Of a stretch of 40,476 nucleotides of DNA, positions 1-8,220 are shown one piece after another. This stretch comes from Pseudoalteromonas sp. H71. GTDB taxonomy: Bacteria; Pseudomonadota; Gammaproteobacteria; Enterobacterales; Alteromonadaceae. The stretch is taken from the NCBI RefSeq assembly GCF_001468485.1, contig NZ_LODI01000048.1:72640-113115 (forward strand). Reading direction: 5' to 3'. The position numbers and the translations under genes were made by a program. Position 1 is the stretch's first letter, and each line of letters begins with the position of its first letter. The notes below the pieces were generated by a model. That model was not told the DNA's origin, searched no databases, and saw nothing but the letters and a program-made list of their open reading frames with translations.

Positions 1-1
1 G

Positions 2-421
2 AGTGTAGCAGTGGATGCCAGCGACTTTAAAGCCTATCAGTTAGCTGATAAAAATGCAGAAAAAATACGCCAAATAAATGCCAATATAGTTACCTCTGGC
101 GAAAAGGCTGTTATAGAACAAAGCATCACTAAGCCAATCACTCAGCTTTCTATTGATGATGTTGAACGTGATTTAGCATGGCAAAATGGCATGCTTGTTT
201 TTAATGGTGAACCGCTCAGCGACGCTTTAAATGAAGTGAGCCGTTATACCTCTACACGCTTTAAATTATCGTCAGAAGAACTTGCGTCGATAAAAGTAGC
301 CGGTGTGTTTAAAGCAGGCGACGTGCCTGGTCTGTTAGAAAGTTTACACACTAACTTTTCTATTAGCCATGAACGCCAAGGTAAACACACAGTAACGCTT
401 ACGCAAAATACAAAATCATAA
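2..421 (+). CDS. FecR family anti-sigma factor, C-terminal part (5' end outside window)
   Basis: The reading frame is open from the left edge, so the gene is cut and its start is not visible; the first in-frame GTG at 11 is probably internal. About 139 residues remain. The C-terminal part, from WQNGMLVFNGEPLSDALNEV on, matches the domain at the periplasmic end of FecR-type sigma regulators (DUF4974-like). FecR proteins span the inner membrane, hold an ECF sigma factor, and sense a ligand-loaded TonB receptor through its STN domain. The next gene, 9 bases downstream on the same strand, is such a receptor, which strongly supports the call. The sigma factor gene would be expected to the left of the window. 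Confidence 0.85.
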   Translation, partial: SVAVDASDFKAYQLADKNAEKIRQINANIVTSGEKAVIEQSITKPITQLSIDDVERDLAWQNGMLVFNGEPLSDALNEVSRYTSTRFKLSSEELASIKVAGVFKAGDVPGLLESLHTNFSISHERQGKHTVTLTQNTKS

Positions 422-430
422 GAAGCAGCT

Positions 431-3400
431 ATGCAAATCAGACATATGTTAGATAAAGTTGCATCTTTAAATCCTGCACGTAAAAAAAAGATTAAAAAAA
501 AGAAACAAAACCATAGAGGATTTTTGTTTGCCAGCTGTTTATATACAGTGCGCAGTAACCAATTGCATTTATTGAGTGGTTTATGTGTGCTTGCACCCGC
601 TATGTTTAGCCTAAGTGTGCAAGCCGCAAGTCAAACTACCGGGCAAATGGTGCAATTTGATATAAAAGCGCAGCGAGCAGACAAAGCCTTAATTGAATTT
701 GCTAAACAAACCAAGCAAACCGTGGTGTTTTCATACGAGTTAGCTAAAGAATATGAAGCAAATTCAGTCTATGGATTTTATACCCAACTAGATGCGCTGG
801 AGGCATTATTGGTAGGGACTGAGCTCGATGCGGTTGTTGATCAAAATGGATTACTGAGTATAAAACTCAAACAAATCAACAGGAATGATAACAACATGAT
901 GAAGCTTTCAGCAGTCAGTGCAGCGGTATTACCGGCATTAATGGCGGTAAATTCTCAAGGTGTAAATGCGGCAGAAGACGTTGCCCAAGAAAAAATCGAA
1001 AAAATTGCAATTGTTGGTAGCCGTGTAGCAGGGCGTTCGGTTGAAGATTTACCCGTTCCAGTCGATATTTTAAGTGCTGAAGCACTTGAAAATACAGGCC
1101 AGACTGAAGTGGGCCGTATGCTACAAGCAATTGCGCCTTCATTTAACTTTTCAAGTTCATCTATCAGCGACGGTACCGATGCATTAAGACCTGCAACATT
1201 ACGTGGTTTAGGTCCCGATCAAACATTGGTATTGATCAACGGTAAACGTCGTCATCAAGCTAGTATTATCCATATTAATACATCGGTTGGTCGTGGTACT
1301 GCGGGTACCGATATGAATGCTATTCCGGCTTCTGCAATCAAGCGTATTGAAGTTCTTCGTGACGGTGCAGCTGCTCAATATGGGTCTGATGCAATTGCAG
1401 GTGTTATCAACATTGTATTAAAAGATGGCAGTGAAGGTGGTAAAGCTGCAATTAACTACGGTGAATACTCTGAAGGTGACGGCGAAACAGTTAACGTTGA
1501 CTTCAACAAAGGGTTTGCACTGGGTGACAATGGCTACTTAAATACAACTATTAATTATCGTGACCGTGCGCCAACTAATCGTGCAGGTTTGCATGGTTCG
1601 TGTCAGTTTTACGGCTGTGAAGAACTCAGCGATGGCACATTGCTGGCAGGTGACCCACGTGAATTAACAGCTGATCGTAACACATTTAGAATTGGTGACG
1701 CTGATTCACAACAGTTTGGCTTAACGGTAAATACGGGCTATGAACTAGGCGATGGCGAATTATATGGATTTATCACGTACTCAACACGCGATAACGAATC
1801 TGCCGCGTTTTTCCGTCACAATGCTAATGCGGGTGGCAACCCGGTATTACAAGATGGCGACGCAACAATCCCACTTGGCTTTTTACCAAAAATAAATACC
1901 ACCATTGATGATATTTCTTATAACTTTGGTTACAAAACAGAGTTTGATAACGATTCAAGCCTTGATTTATCGTACACGTACGGTGAAAACAGTATCGACT
2001 ACACAACAAGCGATACAATTAACGCTTCATACGCTAACTTTTTACGTTACGAACAGGGTCTAAGTGCGGCTGACATTCGTTCGACCATCCCGCGTGAAGC
2101 GTATGCTTATGGCATGGAATTGTCTCTGCAAACAATTAATTTAGATTTTACTCAAAACTTTGACGATTACTCGCTAGCAATGGGCGCAGAAATGCGTACC
2201 GACGAGTACCGTATTTTAGCTGGTAATGAGTATGCTTATCGTGATTACGATACAAATAACGGCGTAAGCATTTACAGTGGATTAAGTGGCGGTGTTGGCA
2301 GCGAAAACGCGTCTGGCGGCACGCAAGGTTTTGGTGGTTCGTCACCTGCATCATCAGTAGATGAATCTCGAGATGTGATTTCGTTTTATTTAGACGCTGA
2401 AGCATATGTTATTGAAGACGTAATTTTATCGGGCGCACTTCGTTACGATAACTACAAAGGATTTGGTGACACGGTTAACTTTAAGTTAGCGGGTAACTGG
2501 GCAATTACAGACGATATTTCATTACGTGGTGCGTTAAGCTCAGGCTTTAGAGCGCCGTCTATGCAACAACTTTACTTTAACAACATCAGTACACAGTTTG
2601 TTGTAGGGCCAAATGGCACATTAGTAGCCGAAGAAGTGGGAACGTTCAGAAACGACTCTACACTGGCACAAAGTTTAGGTATTCCAAAACTTAAAGAAGA
2701 AAAATCTCAAAACCGTAGCTTAGGTATTGTATATAACGTAACAGACAGCATTAACGTAACGGTAGACTACTACTCAATCGATATTGACGACCGAATTGTT
2801 ATCAGTAACCGTTTAGGTAAAGGACTTTCTACTAGTTTAGACGCAGCGCTTGTTAGCTCTGGTGCCGGTGCAGGCCAGTTTTTCTTAAACGGTGCAGACA
2901 CAGAAACAAGCGGTATAGATTTTGTTGCAACCTACAATACCGAAGGGTTTGGCGGCTCACTTGATTTTACCCTTGCTGCTAACTTTACAGAAACTGAAGT
3001 TGTTTCGTTATTTACACCATCAGGTTCTGGTCTTGAAACTGTGCCAGTTGAAAGCGTGTTTTCAGATCAAGAAATTTCGATTATTGAAGAATGGCAACCA
3101 GAAGATCGTATTAACCTAAGTGCGCTTTACCAAAACGAAGATTGGACCGTTAATCTGTCGCTTAATCGCTTTGGTGAATACACAGTTGAAGACGGTGGTC
3201 GTCAAACTTACGGTGCCGAAATATTAACAGACGTAAAAGTTAATTACTTCATTAACGAAAACCTATCTGTGAATGTAGGCGCTAATAATTTGTTTGATGT
3301 ATACCCAGACAAAAATGAAATTGGCAACTCTCGTACAGGCACAATTGTAGATGCTAACGGCAATACCGTTGTAAGTAGTAACGGTGTGTTTGAATACTCT

Positions 3401-3466
3401 CGTCGTTCAGCACCTTTTGGCTTTAACGGCGCGTACTACTATGTAGGCGCAGAGTACCGTTTTTAA
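431..3466 (+). CDS. TonB-dependent outer-membrane receptor with N-terminal STN signalling domain
   Basis: A 1011-residue outer-membrane receptor. In order: a very basic N-terminus (ARKKKIKKKKQ, residues 16-26) leading into a hydrophobic signal segment with a likely cut after SVQA (about residue 65); an STN domain at about 73-147 (FDIKAQRADKALIEFAKQ onwards); a plug domain at about 190-325 (LRGLGPDQTLVLINGKRR, RIEVLRDGAAAQYGSDAIAG); then a long beta-barrel ending in Tyr-Arg-Phe, the usual C-terminal phenylalanine. The STN domain is the part that talks to FecR, whose gene lies just upstream, so this is a FecA-like signalling transporter; the substrate cannot be read from sequence. A second signal-peptide-like stretch (MMKLSAVSAAVLPALMAVNS) sits at residue 156, between STN and plug. 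A terminator follows. Confidence 0.93.
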   Translation: MQIRHMLDKVASLNPARKKKIKKKKQNHRGFLFASCLYTVRSNQLHLLSGLCVLAPAMFSLSVQAASQTTGQMVQFDIKAQRADKALIEFAKQTKQTVVFSYELAKEYEANSVYGFYTQLDALEALLVGTELDAVVDQNGLLSIKLKQINRNDNNMMKLSAVSAAVLPALMAVNSQGVNAAEDVAQEKIEKIAIVGSRVAGRSVEDLPVPVDILSAEALENTGQTEVGRMLQAIAPSFNFSSSSISDGTDALRPATLRGLGPDQTLVLINGKRRHQASIIHINTSVGRGTAGTDMNAIPASAIKRIEVLRDGAAAQYGSDAIAGVINIVLKDGSEGGKAAINYGEYSEGDGETVNVDFNKGFALGDNGYLNTTINYRDRAPTNRAGLHGSCQFYGCEELSDGTLLAGDPRELTADRNTFRIGDADSQQFGLTVNTGYELGDGELYGFITYSTRDNESAAFFRHNANAGGNPVLQDGDATIPLGFLPKINTTIDDISYNFGYKTEFDNDSSLDLSYTYGENSIDYTTSDTINASYANFLRYEQGLSAADIRSTIPREAYAYGMELSLQTINLDFTQNFDDYSLAMGAEMRTDEYRILAGNEYAYRDYDTNNGVSIYSGLSGGVGSENASGGTQGFGGSSPASSVDESRDVISFYLDAEAYVIEDVILSGALRYDNYKGFGDTVNFKLAGNWAITDDISLRGALSSGFRAPSMQQLYFNNISTQFVVGPNGTLVAEEVGTFRNDSTLAQSLGIPKLKEEKSQNRSLGIVYNVTDSINVTVDYYSIDIDDRIVISNRLGKGLSTSLDAALVSSGAGAGQFFLNGADTETSGIDFVATYNTEGFGGSLDFTLAANFTETEVVSLFTPSGSGLETVPVESVFSDQEISIIEEWQPEDRINLSALYQNEDWTVNLSLNRFGEYTVEDGGRQTYGAEILTDVKVNYFINENLSVNVGANNLFDVYPDKNEIGNSRTGTIVDANGNTVVSSNGVFEYSRRSAPFGFNGAYYYVGAEYRF

Positions 3467-3496
3467 TAAATAACTCTCCCTTTCGTTATTTAACTC

Positions 3497-3520
3497 AAAG
3501 GGCCGCAAGGCCCTTTTTTT
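3497..3520 (+). terminator. Rho-independent terminator after the TonB receptor
   Basis: AAAGGGCC and GGCCCTTT form a perfect 8-bp stem around a GCAA tetraloop and run into seven T. It ends the fecR-receptor operon. The same hairpin may also stop transcripts arriving from exbD on the other strand, although the T-run on that side is poor. Confidence 0.9.
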
Positions 3521-3554
3521 GGGTTTATATTTAAGGCTAATTAGCTAACAGGTT

Positions 3555-3950
3555 TTAGTCAGAAACCAAGCTAATAGCGTAGTTGTCGTACTCTTTAATG
3601 CTGTTCATCACAGTCATCAGTGTGTTGTGCTTGCTGTTTTCATCTGCTTTTATAAGCACAGAGCTTATTTTATATTTAGCTGCAAACATGGCTAAGTTGT
3701 TCGACACTTGCTCCAAGTCAATTAACCTCCCTGAAAAGTAAACGCCGTTATTTGCATCAATACTGAAAACCGCATTTTTACTTTGTTTTTCTATACTTGG
3801 TTTGTCTGATGGGCGATTTAATTCAATGGCGACGGGTTTAACAAATGAGGTAGTAACAATAAAAAATATGAGCAGTATGAACACAATATCAAGCATTGGG
3901 GTCATGTCTACGTCGGCGTTATTTTGCAGTTTAGCTGTTTTATTTTTCAT
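3555..3950 (-). CDS. ExbD/TolR family biopolymer transport protein
   Basis: A 131-residue protein with the ExbD/TolR layout: a short cytoplasmic N-terminus, one membrane helix at about 19-38 (MLDIVFILLIFFIVTTSFV) carrying the conserved proton-path aspartate (Asp21), and a periplasmic domain. ExbD works with ExbB and TonB to feed proton-motive force to outer-membrane receptors. No exbB or tonB is next to it, which is unusual because exbB normally precedes exbD. The ATG is preceded by AAGG at good spacing. It may serve the receptor at 431-3466, with which it is convergent, or any TonB system elsewhere. exbD and tolR cannot be separated with certainty, so no symbol is given. Confidence 0.88.
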   Translation of the reverse strand: MKNKTAKLQNNADVDMTPMLDIVFILLIFFIVTTSFVKPVAIELNRPSDKPSIEKQSKNAVFSIDANNGVYFSGRLIDLEQVSNNLAMFAAKYKISSVLIKADENSKHNTLMTVMNSIKEYDNYAISLVSD

Positions 3951-4130
3951 ATTGGACCTTACTATTTTAATTAAAGCTGCGGCGCCACAGCGAGGTTTTT
4001 AGGATCCTATTAACAAAACTAGCACAGCTGAAAAATAATACAGTTAAATAAATATTCTAATAACATTAAATATTTGTATAAACTATGTTCTGACATGTTA
4101 CTCAAACAGGTTAAATGATTTTAAAGCAAT

Positions 4131-4156
4131 AAAAAACCCAGCCTATCGCTGGGTTT
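4131..4156 (-). terminator. Rho-independent terminator of the DUF2383 gene
   Basis: AAACCCAGC and GCTGGGTTT pair around a 5-base loop. Read on the minus strand the stem is followed by a run of U from the A-tract at 4131-4136. It lies 47 bases after the stop of the gene ending at 4203. Confidence 0.85.
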
Positions 4157-4202
4157 GTATGGGGAATAATTTACTGAATAGCTAAAATACAATTCAGGTT
4201 AT

Positions 4203-4646
4203 TTAGCTTTTTTGCATACGGCTCATTTCAGCATGACAGCTTTGCATTGTAAGAAGTGTTGCAGCAAGCGCGGCTTCACAATCTGCAGGTTGTGGCTTAT
4301 CCATCGCTTCTTTAATTTCTGCTAGTGTTTTGTCTTCAACTTCTTCAAGCTCGTTTACATAGGTGCTGTCGTTGTTTGAGCCAAATGTAGTAAGAAGTGC
4401 GGTGTATGCTCTGCGCGCTTCTACAGCAAATGAAGAGCCTTCCTCTCGCTCACCTTGCTCGTTAATAGCATAGGGTTGCAGGCGTTCAACGCTGACTCTG
4501 CGTGCGTCAATCATGCGCTGGAATAATGCTCCAATGGCAGGGTCTTTAATATTTTCTTGTGCTTTTTGGTAAAAATCGATACCGCTGTTCATTACTTGAA
4601 TGATGTCTGAAATATGATTAGCGTCTGTTCCTTGAAGGGTGTTCAT
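4203..4646 (-). CDS. PA2169-family four-helix-bundle protein (DUF2383)
   Basis: A 147-residue acidic, all-helical protein resembling the PA2169/DUF2383 family, a ferritin-like four-helix-bundle group of unknown function. The recognisable parts are the opening stretch (HISDIIQVMNSGIDFYQKA), the DPAIGALFQRMIDAR segment and the C-terminal helix ending SCHAEMSRMQKS. A longer reading from 4700 exists, but the ATG at 4646 has a strong AAAGAGGT ribosome site just before it, while the upstream extension looks like leader sequence. It is monocistronic with its own terminator. There are no membrane segments or signal peptide. Family members are often linked to stress or stationary phase, but nothing in this sequence shows that. 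Confidence 0.8.
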   Translation of the reverse strand: MNTLQGTDANHISDIIQVMNSGIDFYQKAQENIKDPAIGALFQRMIDARRVSVERLQPYAINEQGEREEGSSFAVEARRAYTALLTTFGSNNDSTYVNELEEVEDKTLAEIKEAMDKPQPADCEAALAATLLTMQSCHAEMSRMQKS

Positions 4647-4756
4647 AATGACCTCTTTAATGTTATGAATGAAACTTATCATAACTAAAGCAAGGGCCAT
4701 TCCATTTTAAAAAGGTAATTTAAGTTGCTGATATTTATATGTATATTTTTCTTATT

Positions 4757-4793
4757 AAAAATGGCTAGGCGAAAATACAATATTACGCCTAGC
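4757..4793 (-). terminator. Rho-independent terminator of the aceK-lysR operon
   Basis: GCTAGGCG (4764-4771) and CGCCTAGC (4786-4793) are perfect 8-bp arms around a 14-base AT-rich loop. On the minus strand the stem is followed by CATTTTTA. It lies 28 bases past the LysR stop codon. Confidence 0.75.
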
Positions 4794-4821
4794 AAATCTT
4801 ACAAATAACCGTGTAATAAGT

Positions 4822-5760
4822 TTATTTTAGCTCATCAGCCACTTCAGCGACTTTTTGACGAAGCCAAATATGGCTTGCATCCCTGTGTAGCAGTGGGCTC
4901 CAGATCATATCTAACTCAAAAGGAGGAATAGGAAATGGTGGCTCTAAAATTTTAAGGCCGGCATCGTCTAAATAAATATTTGCGGCTTTTGATGGCAAAG
5001 TGGCCACTAAATTTTGCTCTTTTGCCAAGTGAATGGCTACATGGTAATTACGTGTAAATGTGGCGATATTTCGGTGTTTCCCAAAGTGAGCAAGTGCTTC
5101 ATCAACCCAACCTAGCTTTTGCACATCTTTAGGGTCCATTCCAACGCCCACACCAAACCCCGTTTTACTCACCCATATATGGCGCGCTTTAAGATAGCTA
5201 TCAAGGCTGAAATTTTCAATAATTGGGTTGTCTGCTTTTACAAGGCAGCAAAAGCTGTCTTTCCATATGCGTTTGTGGTGAAACGATTGTGGCAGATTTT
5301 CAAAGCGGTTGATTGCCATATCTACTTTGCCATTTTCAACATCATGAAAGGTCACGTCACTTGGCGTAAGTATATCTAAAGTTGTATCTGGGGCTTCTTC
5401 GTGCAGTTTGCTCAGTAGTTTTGGTGCAAGTGTGCTTGCTGCATAGTCACTGGCCATTATCCTAAATACACGTTTACTTTGGCTGGCTTCAAACTCTCTA
5501 TTTGGTGCGAGTGTTTCTTCAAGTGTCATAAGTATGCCACGAATAACTGGCTGTAACTCTATGGCACGCTCTGTTGGTACCATACCATCGCTAGTACGAA
5601 CTAAAATAGGGTCATTAAAAAGGTTTCGAAGGCGCTTTAGGCCGTTACTCATGGCAGGTTGAGTAATGCTAAGTTGATTTGCTGCGCGTGTAACGTTGCA
5701 CTCTCGAAGTAGCGTATCGAGGTATACAAGTAAATTTAAATCTATTTTGCTTATATTCAT
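4822..5760 (-). CDS. LysR family transcriptional regulator
   Basis: A 312-residue LysR-type regulator. Residues 1-65 form the winged helix-turn-helix (LNLLVYLDTLLRECNVTRAA, then QPAMSNGLKRLR); the rest is the periplasmic-binding-like effector domain (from about 90, RVFRIMASDYAASTLAPKLL). The N-terminus with LVRTSDGMVPTERA resembles the NodD/NahR branch. It starts 16 bases after the aceK stop on the same strand, so it is probably co-transcribed with aceK rather than divergent from its target, which is less usual for LysR genes. A perfect hairpin terminator follows. The effector and targets cannot be read from sequence; control of acetate or glyoxylate metabolism is only a guess from the neighbour. 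Confidence 0.9.
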   Translation of the reverse strand: MNISKIDLNLLVYLDTLLRECNVTRAANQLSITQPAMSNGLKRLRNLFNDPILVRTSDGMVPTERAIELQPVIRGILMTLEETLAPNREFEASQSKRVFRIMASDYAASTLAPKLLSKLHEEAPDTTLDILTPSDVTFHDVENGKVDMAINRFENLPQSFHHKRIWKDSFCCLVKADNPIIENFSLDSYLKARHIWVSKTGFGVGVGMDPKDVQKLGWVDEALAHFGKHRNIATFTRNYHVAIHLAKEQNLVATLPSKAANIYLDDAGLKILEPPFPIPPFELDMIWSPLLHRDASHIWLRQKVAEVADELK

Positions 5761-5776
5761 GTGTGTGTCCTTGCGT

Positions 5777-7501
5777 TTACCAGTGATGGATAAAACGCTG
5801 TGCTGTCGGGTACGGGTAAATATGATTTATTAGGCCATTTTTTATATTTTGTTGGGCCTGCTTCCAAAAGTTAACATCAATCAGTTCAGGGTGTGTGCTT
5901 ATTAAAAACTGTTTGTATGTTGGATTGGGTGTTACAAATGTGCAAAGTTGCTCCGGAAAAACGTCTTGCGGGGCAACAGAGTAAGTTTGTTCATCCATTA
6001 AGTAATCATCGTAACTTTTCGCTTTAGGTAAAGCTCTAAAGTTCATGTCTGTTAAATATTGTACTTCGTCGTAATCATAAAAAATAATGCGCTTATGTTT
6101 ACTTACGCCAAAGTTTTTCAATAGCATATCACCAGGAAAAATATTAACCGCTATCATTTCTTTTAAGGCTTGGCCGTATTCCTCTATTGCATCTGCAGCG
6201 CTTTCGTCGTCAGCATTTTCTAAAAATAAGTTCAGTGGCGTCATACGGCGCTCAATATACAAATGTTTTATGATCAGCCAGTCACCTTCAATGACCATCG
6301 ACGAGCCAATTGTTTTGTGCAGTTGCTCAAGTAAATTACTATCAAAGCGCGCCAAAGGAAATACGACGTTTGAATATTCTATTGTATCGGCCATTCTGCC
6401 AACCCGGTCATGGCTTTTTACGAGTTGATACCTTTTCAAAACTGTATCGCGGCCAAATGGTTTACTCTCACCAAATTTGTCTTTAATGACTTTAAATACA
6501 TAACCAAAAGAAGGCAGGGTAAACACCATCATCACCATACCTGGAGTACCTGGTGCAATGGTAAATTCGTCATTCGAATGTGCTAAATGATTTAAAAATT
6601 CACGATAAAACTCGGTTTTTCCCTGCTTATGAAAGCCTATGGCGTTATAGAGTTCTGCCATAGTTTTATTGGGCATAAGTTCATTTAAAAAGCGTACCAG
6701 CGCAGAAGGTGCATGGGTTTCAACCATAAAGTAAGCGCGGGCAAAACCAAAAATAACACGCATCTGTGATGACTTAGTGAGTAGGGCATCTAAATATAAG
6801 CCTTTACCTTCGTGATGAAGAACAGCAATTATAAACGGCTGAACACCACTTTCAGATACAACCCGTCCCACTATGTAAGCTGCTTTATTGCGATAAAACG
6901 CGGTATGTAAAATATCAAAGCGCATTTTCCAGGGTTGATGATGAGTGTCGGGGGCTTGCTTATAAAATGCTTTTACTAGCAGACGAATATCGCGTTCTAA
7001 ATCAACAAAAGGTGCTTTAAAGTCAAAGTGGTTAATAATGCGTTTAATTGTGGGTTTAAGACCATCAACAACCGGAAAGTAACTTCGGTATTCTGACTCA
7101 ACAGGAACCGATGGCGCATCTTTTAGGGTTGCTTGTACAAATATAAAATCGTTATGAAAATAGCGTCTGTGGTAAAGCCTGCAAAACACCGAATTATAAA
7201 ATGTTTCAGCAAGTTCAGCCTGAGGGTGAAAGCATAAGAATTCTTGGTATAGCTTTTTAACTTCAAGCCAAAGGGTTTCGTCAAGTTCGTACGAGGGGTG
7301 GTCTTGCTTTAAGGTATGTATTGTTTCGTTAACACGCTCATCGTAATAACTAATACGTAAACGGCTAATATCATTAATTGCTTGCCAGTCTTGTTTGGCA
7401 AAGGCAAGGGGCGCTTGAGCGGTTATTTTTTGAAAAAGCTGATAGTGCTTTTTAAAGCCAGTTAAAATTAATTCAGCAATACTATGTGGCTGCATTAGCA
7501 C
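5777..7501 (-). CDS. aceK: Isocitrate dehydrogenase kinase/phosphatase
   Basis: A 574-residue protein matching AceK in length (about 575-580) and sequence. AceK phosphorylates and dephosphorylates isocitrate dehydrogenase, setting the split of carbon between the TCA cycle and the glyoxylate shunt. Recognisable parts are the N-terminal regulatory half (YDERVNETIHTLKQDHPSY, HRRYFHNDFIFVQ), the nucleotide-binding loop region IAPGTPGMVMMVFTLPSFGY, VFKVIKDKFGESK, and NIFPGDMLLKNFGVSKHKR with the catalytic-type YDYDEVQYLTD. The ATG at 7501 has AAGGAG five bases upstream. In enterics aceK follows aceBA; here those genes are not adjacent and a LysR gene follows instead. Confidence 0.97.
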   Translation of the reverse strand: MLMQPHSIAELILTGFKKHYQLFQKITAQAPLAFAKQDWQAINDISRLRISYYDERVNETIHTLKQDHPSYELDETLWLEVKKLYQEFLCFHPQAELAETFYNSVFCRLYHRRYFHNDFIFVQATLKDAPSVPVESEYRSYFPVVDGLKPTIKRIINHFDFKAPFVDLERDIRLLVKAFYKQAPDTHHQPWKMRFDILHTAFYRNKAAYIVGRVVSESGVQPFIIAVLHHEGKGLYLDALLTKSSQMRVIFGFARAYFMVETHAPSALVRFLNELMPNKTMAELYNAIGFHKQGKTEFYREFLNHLAHSNDEFTIAPGTPGMVMMVFTLPSFGYVFKVIKDKFGESKPFGRDTVLKRYQLVKSHDRVGRMADTIEYSNVVFPLARFDSNLLEQLHKTIGSSMVIEGDWLIIKHLYIERRMTPLNLFLENADDESAADAIEEYGQALKEMIAVNIFPGDMLLKNFGVSKHKRIIFYDYDEVQYLTDMNFRALPKAKSYDDYLMDEQTYSVAPQDVFPEQLCTFVTPNPTYKQFLISTHPELIDVNFWKQAQQNIKNGLINHIYPYPTAQRFIHHW

Positions 7502-7637
7502 TCCTTAATTGACACTAGAGTTTATACTCTATTTTGTTAAGGGTATGTTATTTTAAGTTTAAAACCAAGCTAAATTAATTAGGGCTAAATTAATCGATAA
7601 ACTAAAAGTGTAAATTGTAAGTTAAGTAATATGTTTG

Positions 7638-8132
7638 CTAATTACTTTTTTTGTAACGTGCGATTTTTTTCTCAAGTTTTTTAATTCGTTTGGTGACTGT
7701 AGATACTTCTTTTTTATATTCTTTATTTATTAGCTTCAGTTTTTTGGTAATGTCTTTTGCAATTCGCTTTTTATCGTCGTCAGCCAGAATATGATTTAGG
7801 CGTTCCTTTTGCTTGTATTCATTACGTTGTTTGTTTCTGTCGAGAATAGCAAGCTTATGGTTGTTACTGCGTAGCTCTGCCTCTAAGCCTTTTAAAAGCT
7901 GTTCTCGTTCAAGTGCATTTAATTGTTTTGAATAATCAACATCAGGCCCTGACTCTGTGACATTAGCGGTAGTCACTTTATAAGCTGTCGCTTGGTTATC
8001 GCAAGGGAACTGAGAAAAGGTTGTGCCTTTTTCGGTCACGCATTTGTAGTAGGTAGTTGCGTTGCTGTGTGTACTCAATAAAAGAGTACCAAGCACAATA
8101 AAAAGGTAAGTAGGTTTAATCATAATAGCCAT
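7638..8132 (-). CDS. Exported DUF4124-domain protein with coiled coil
   Basis: A small secreted or periplasmic protein. After a signal peptide (MIKPTYLFIVLGTLLLSTHSN, cut near NA-TT) comes a short DUF4124-type segment with two cysteines (YYKCVTEKGTTFSQFPCDN), then a very lysine-rich helical tail with heptad character (from about residue 90 to the end). The frame is open back to a TTG at 8159, but ATGs at 8132 and 8123 sit directly before the signal peptide; I chose 8132, and 8123 is equally possible. No strong ribosome site distinguishes them. It stands alone between aceK and the yejLM pair. Its function is unknown; DUF4124 proteins are common small envelope proteins in gammaproteobacteria. 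Confidence 0.75.
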   Translation of the reverse strand: MAIMIKPTYLFIVLGTLLLSTHSNATTYYKCVTEKGTTFSQFPCDNQATAYKVTTANVTESGPDVDYSKQLNALEREQLLKGLEAELRSNNHKLAILDRNKQRNEYKQKERLNHILADDDKKRIAKDITKKLKLINKEYKKEVSTVTKRIKKLEKKIARYKKSN

Positions 8133-8179
8133 CCATGAACGTATTTTTTTGCTAAGCAATTAACGTGTTATAAAACTAT

Positions 8180-8210
8180 AACCTAGCTTGGCATTATCGC
8201 AAGCTAGGTT
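8180..8210 (-). terminator. Stem-loop after the yejM-like gene, probable terminator
   Basis: AACCTAGCTTG and CAAGCTAGGTT are perfect 11-bp arms around a 9-base loop, 11 bases beyond the yejM-like stop. The U-run after it on the minus strand is weak (ATAGTTTTATAA), so it may terminate poorly or mainly protect the 3' end. Confidence 0.55.
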
Positions 8211-8220
8211 AACATCATGA

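Noticed and set aside
4647..4700. N-terminal extension of the DUF2383 protein
   Set aside because: The ATG at 4646 has a much better ribosome site and the extension resembles no family member.
7509..7528. TTGACA followed by TATACT upstream of aceK on the plus strand
   Set aside because: The spacing is only 8 bases and no gene starts downstream on that strand.
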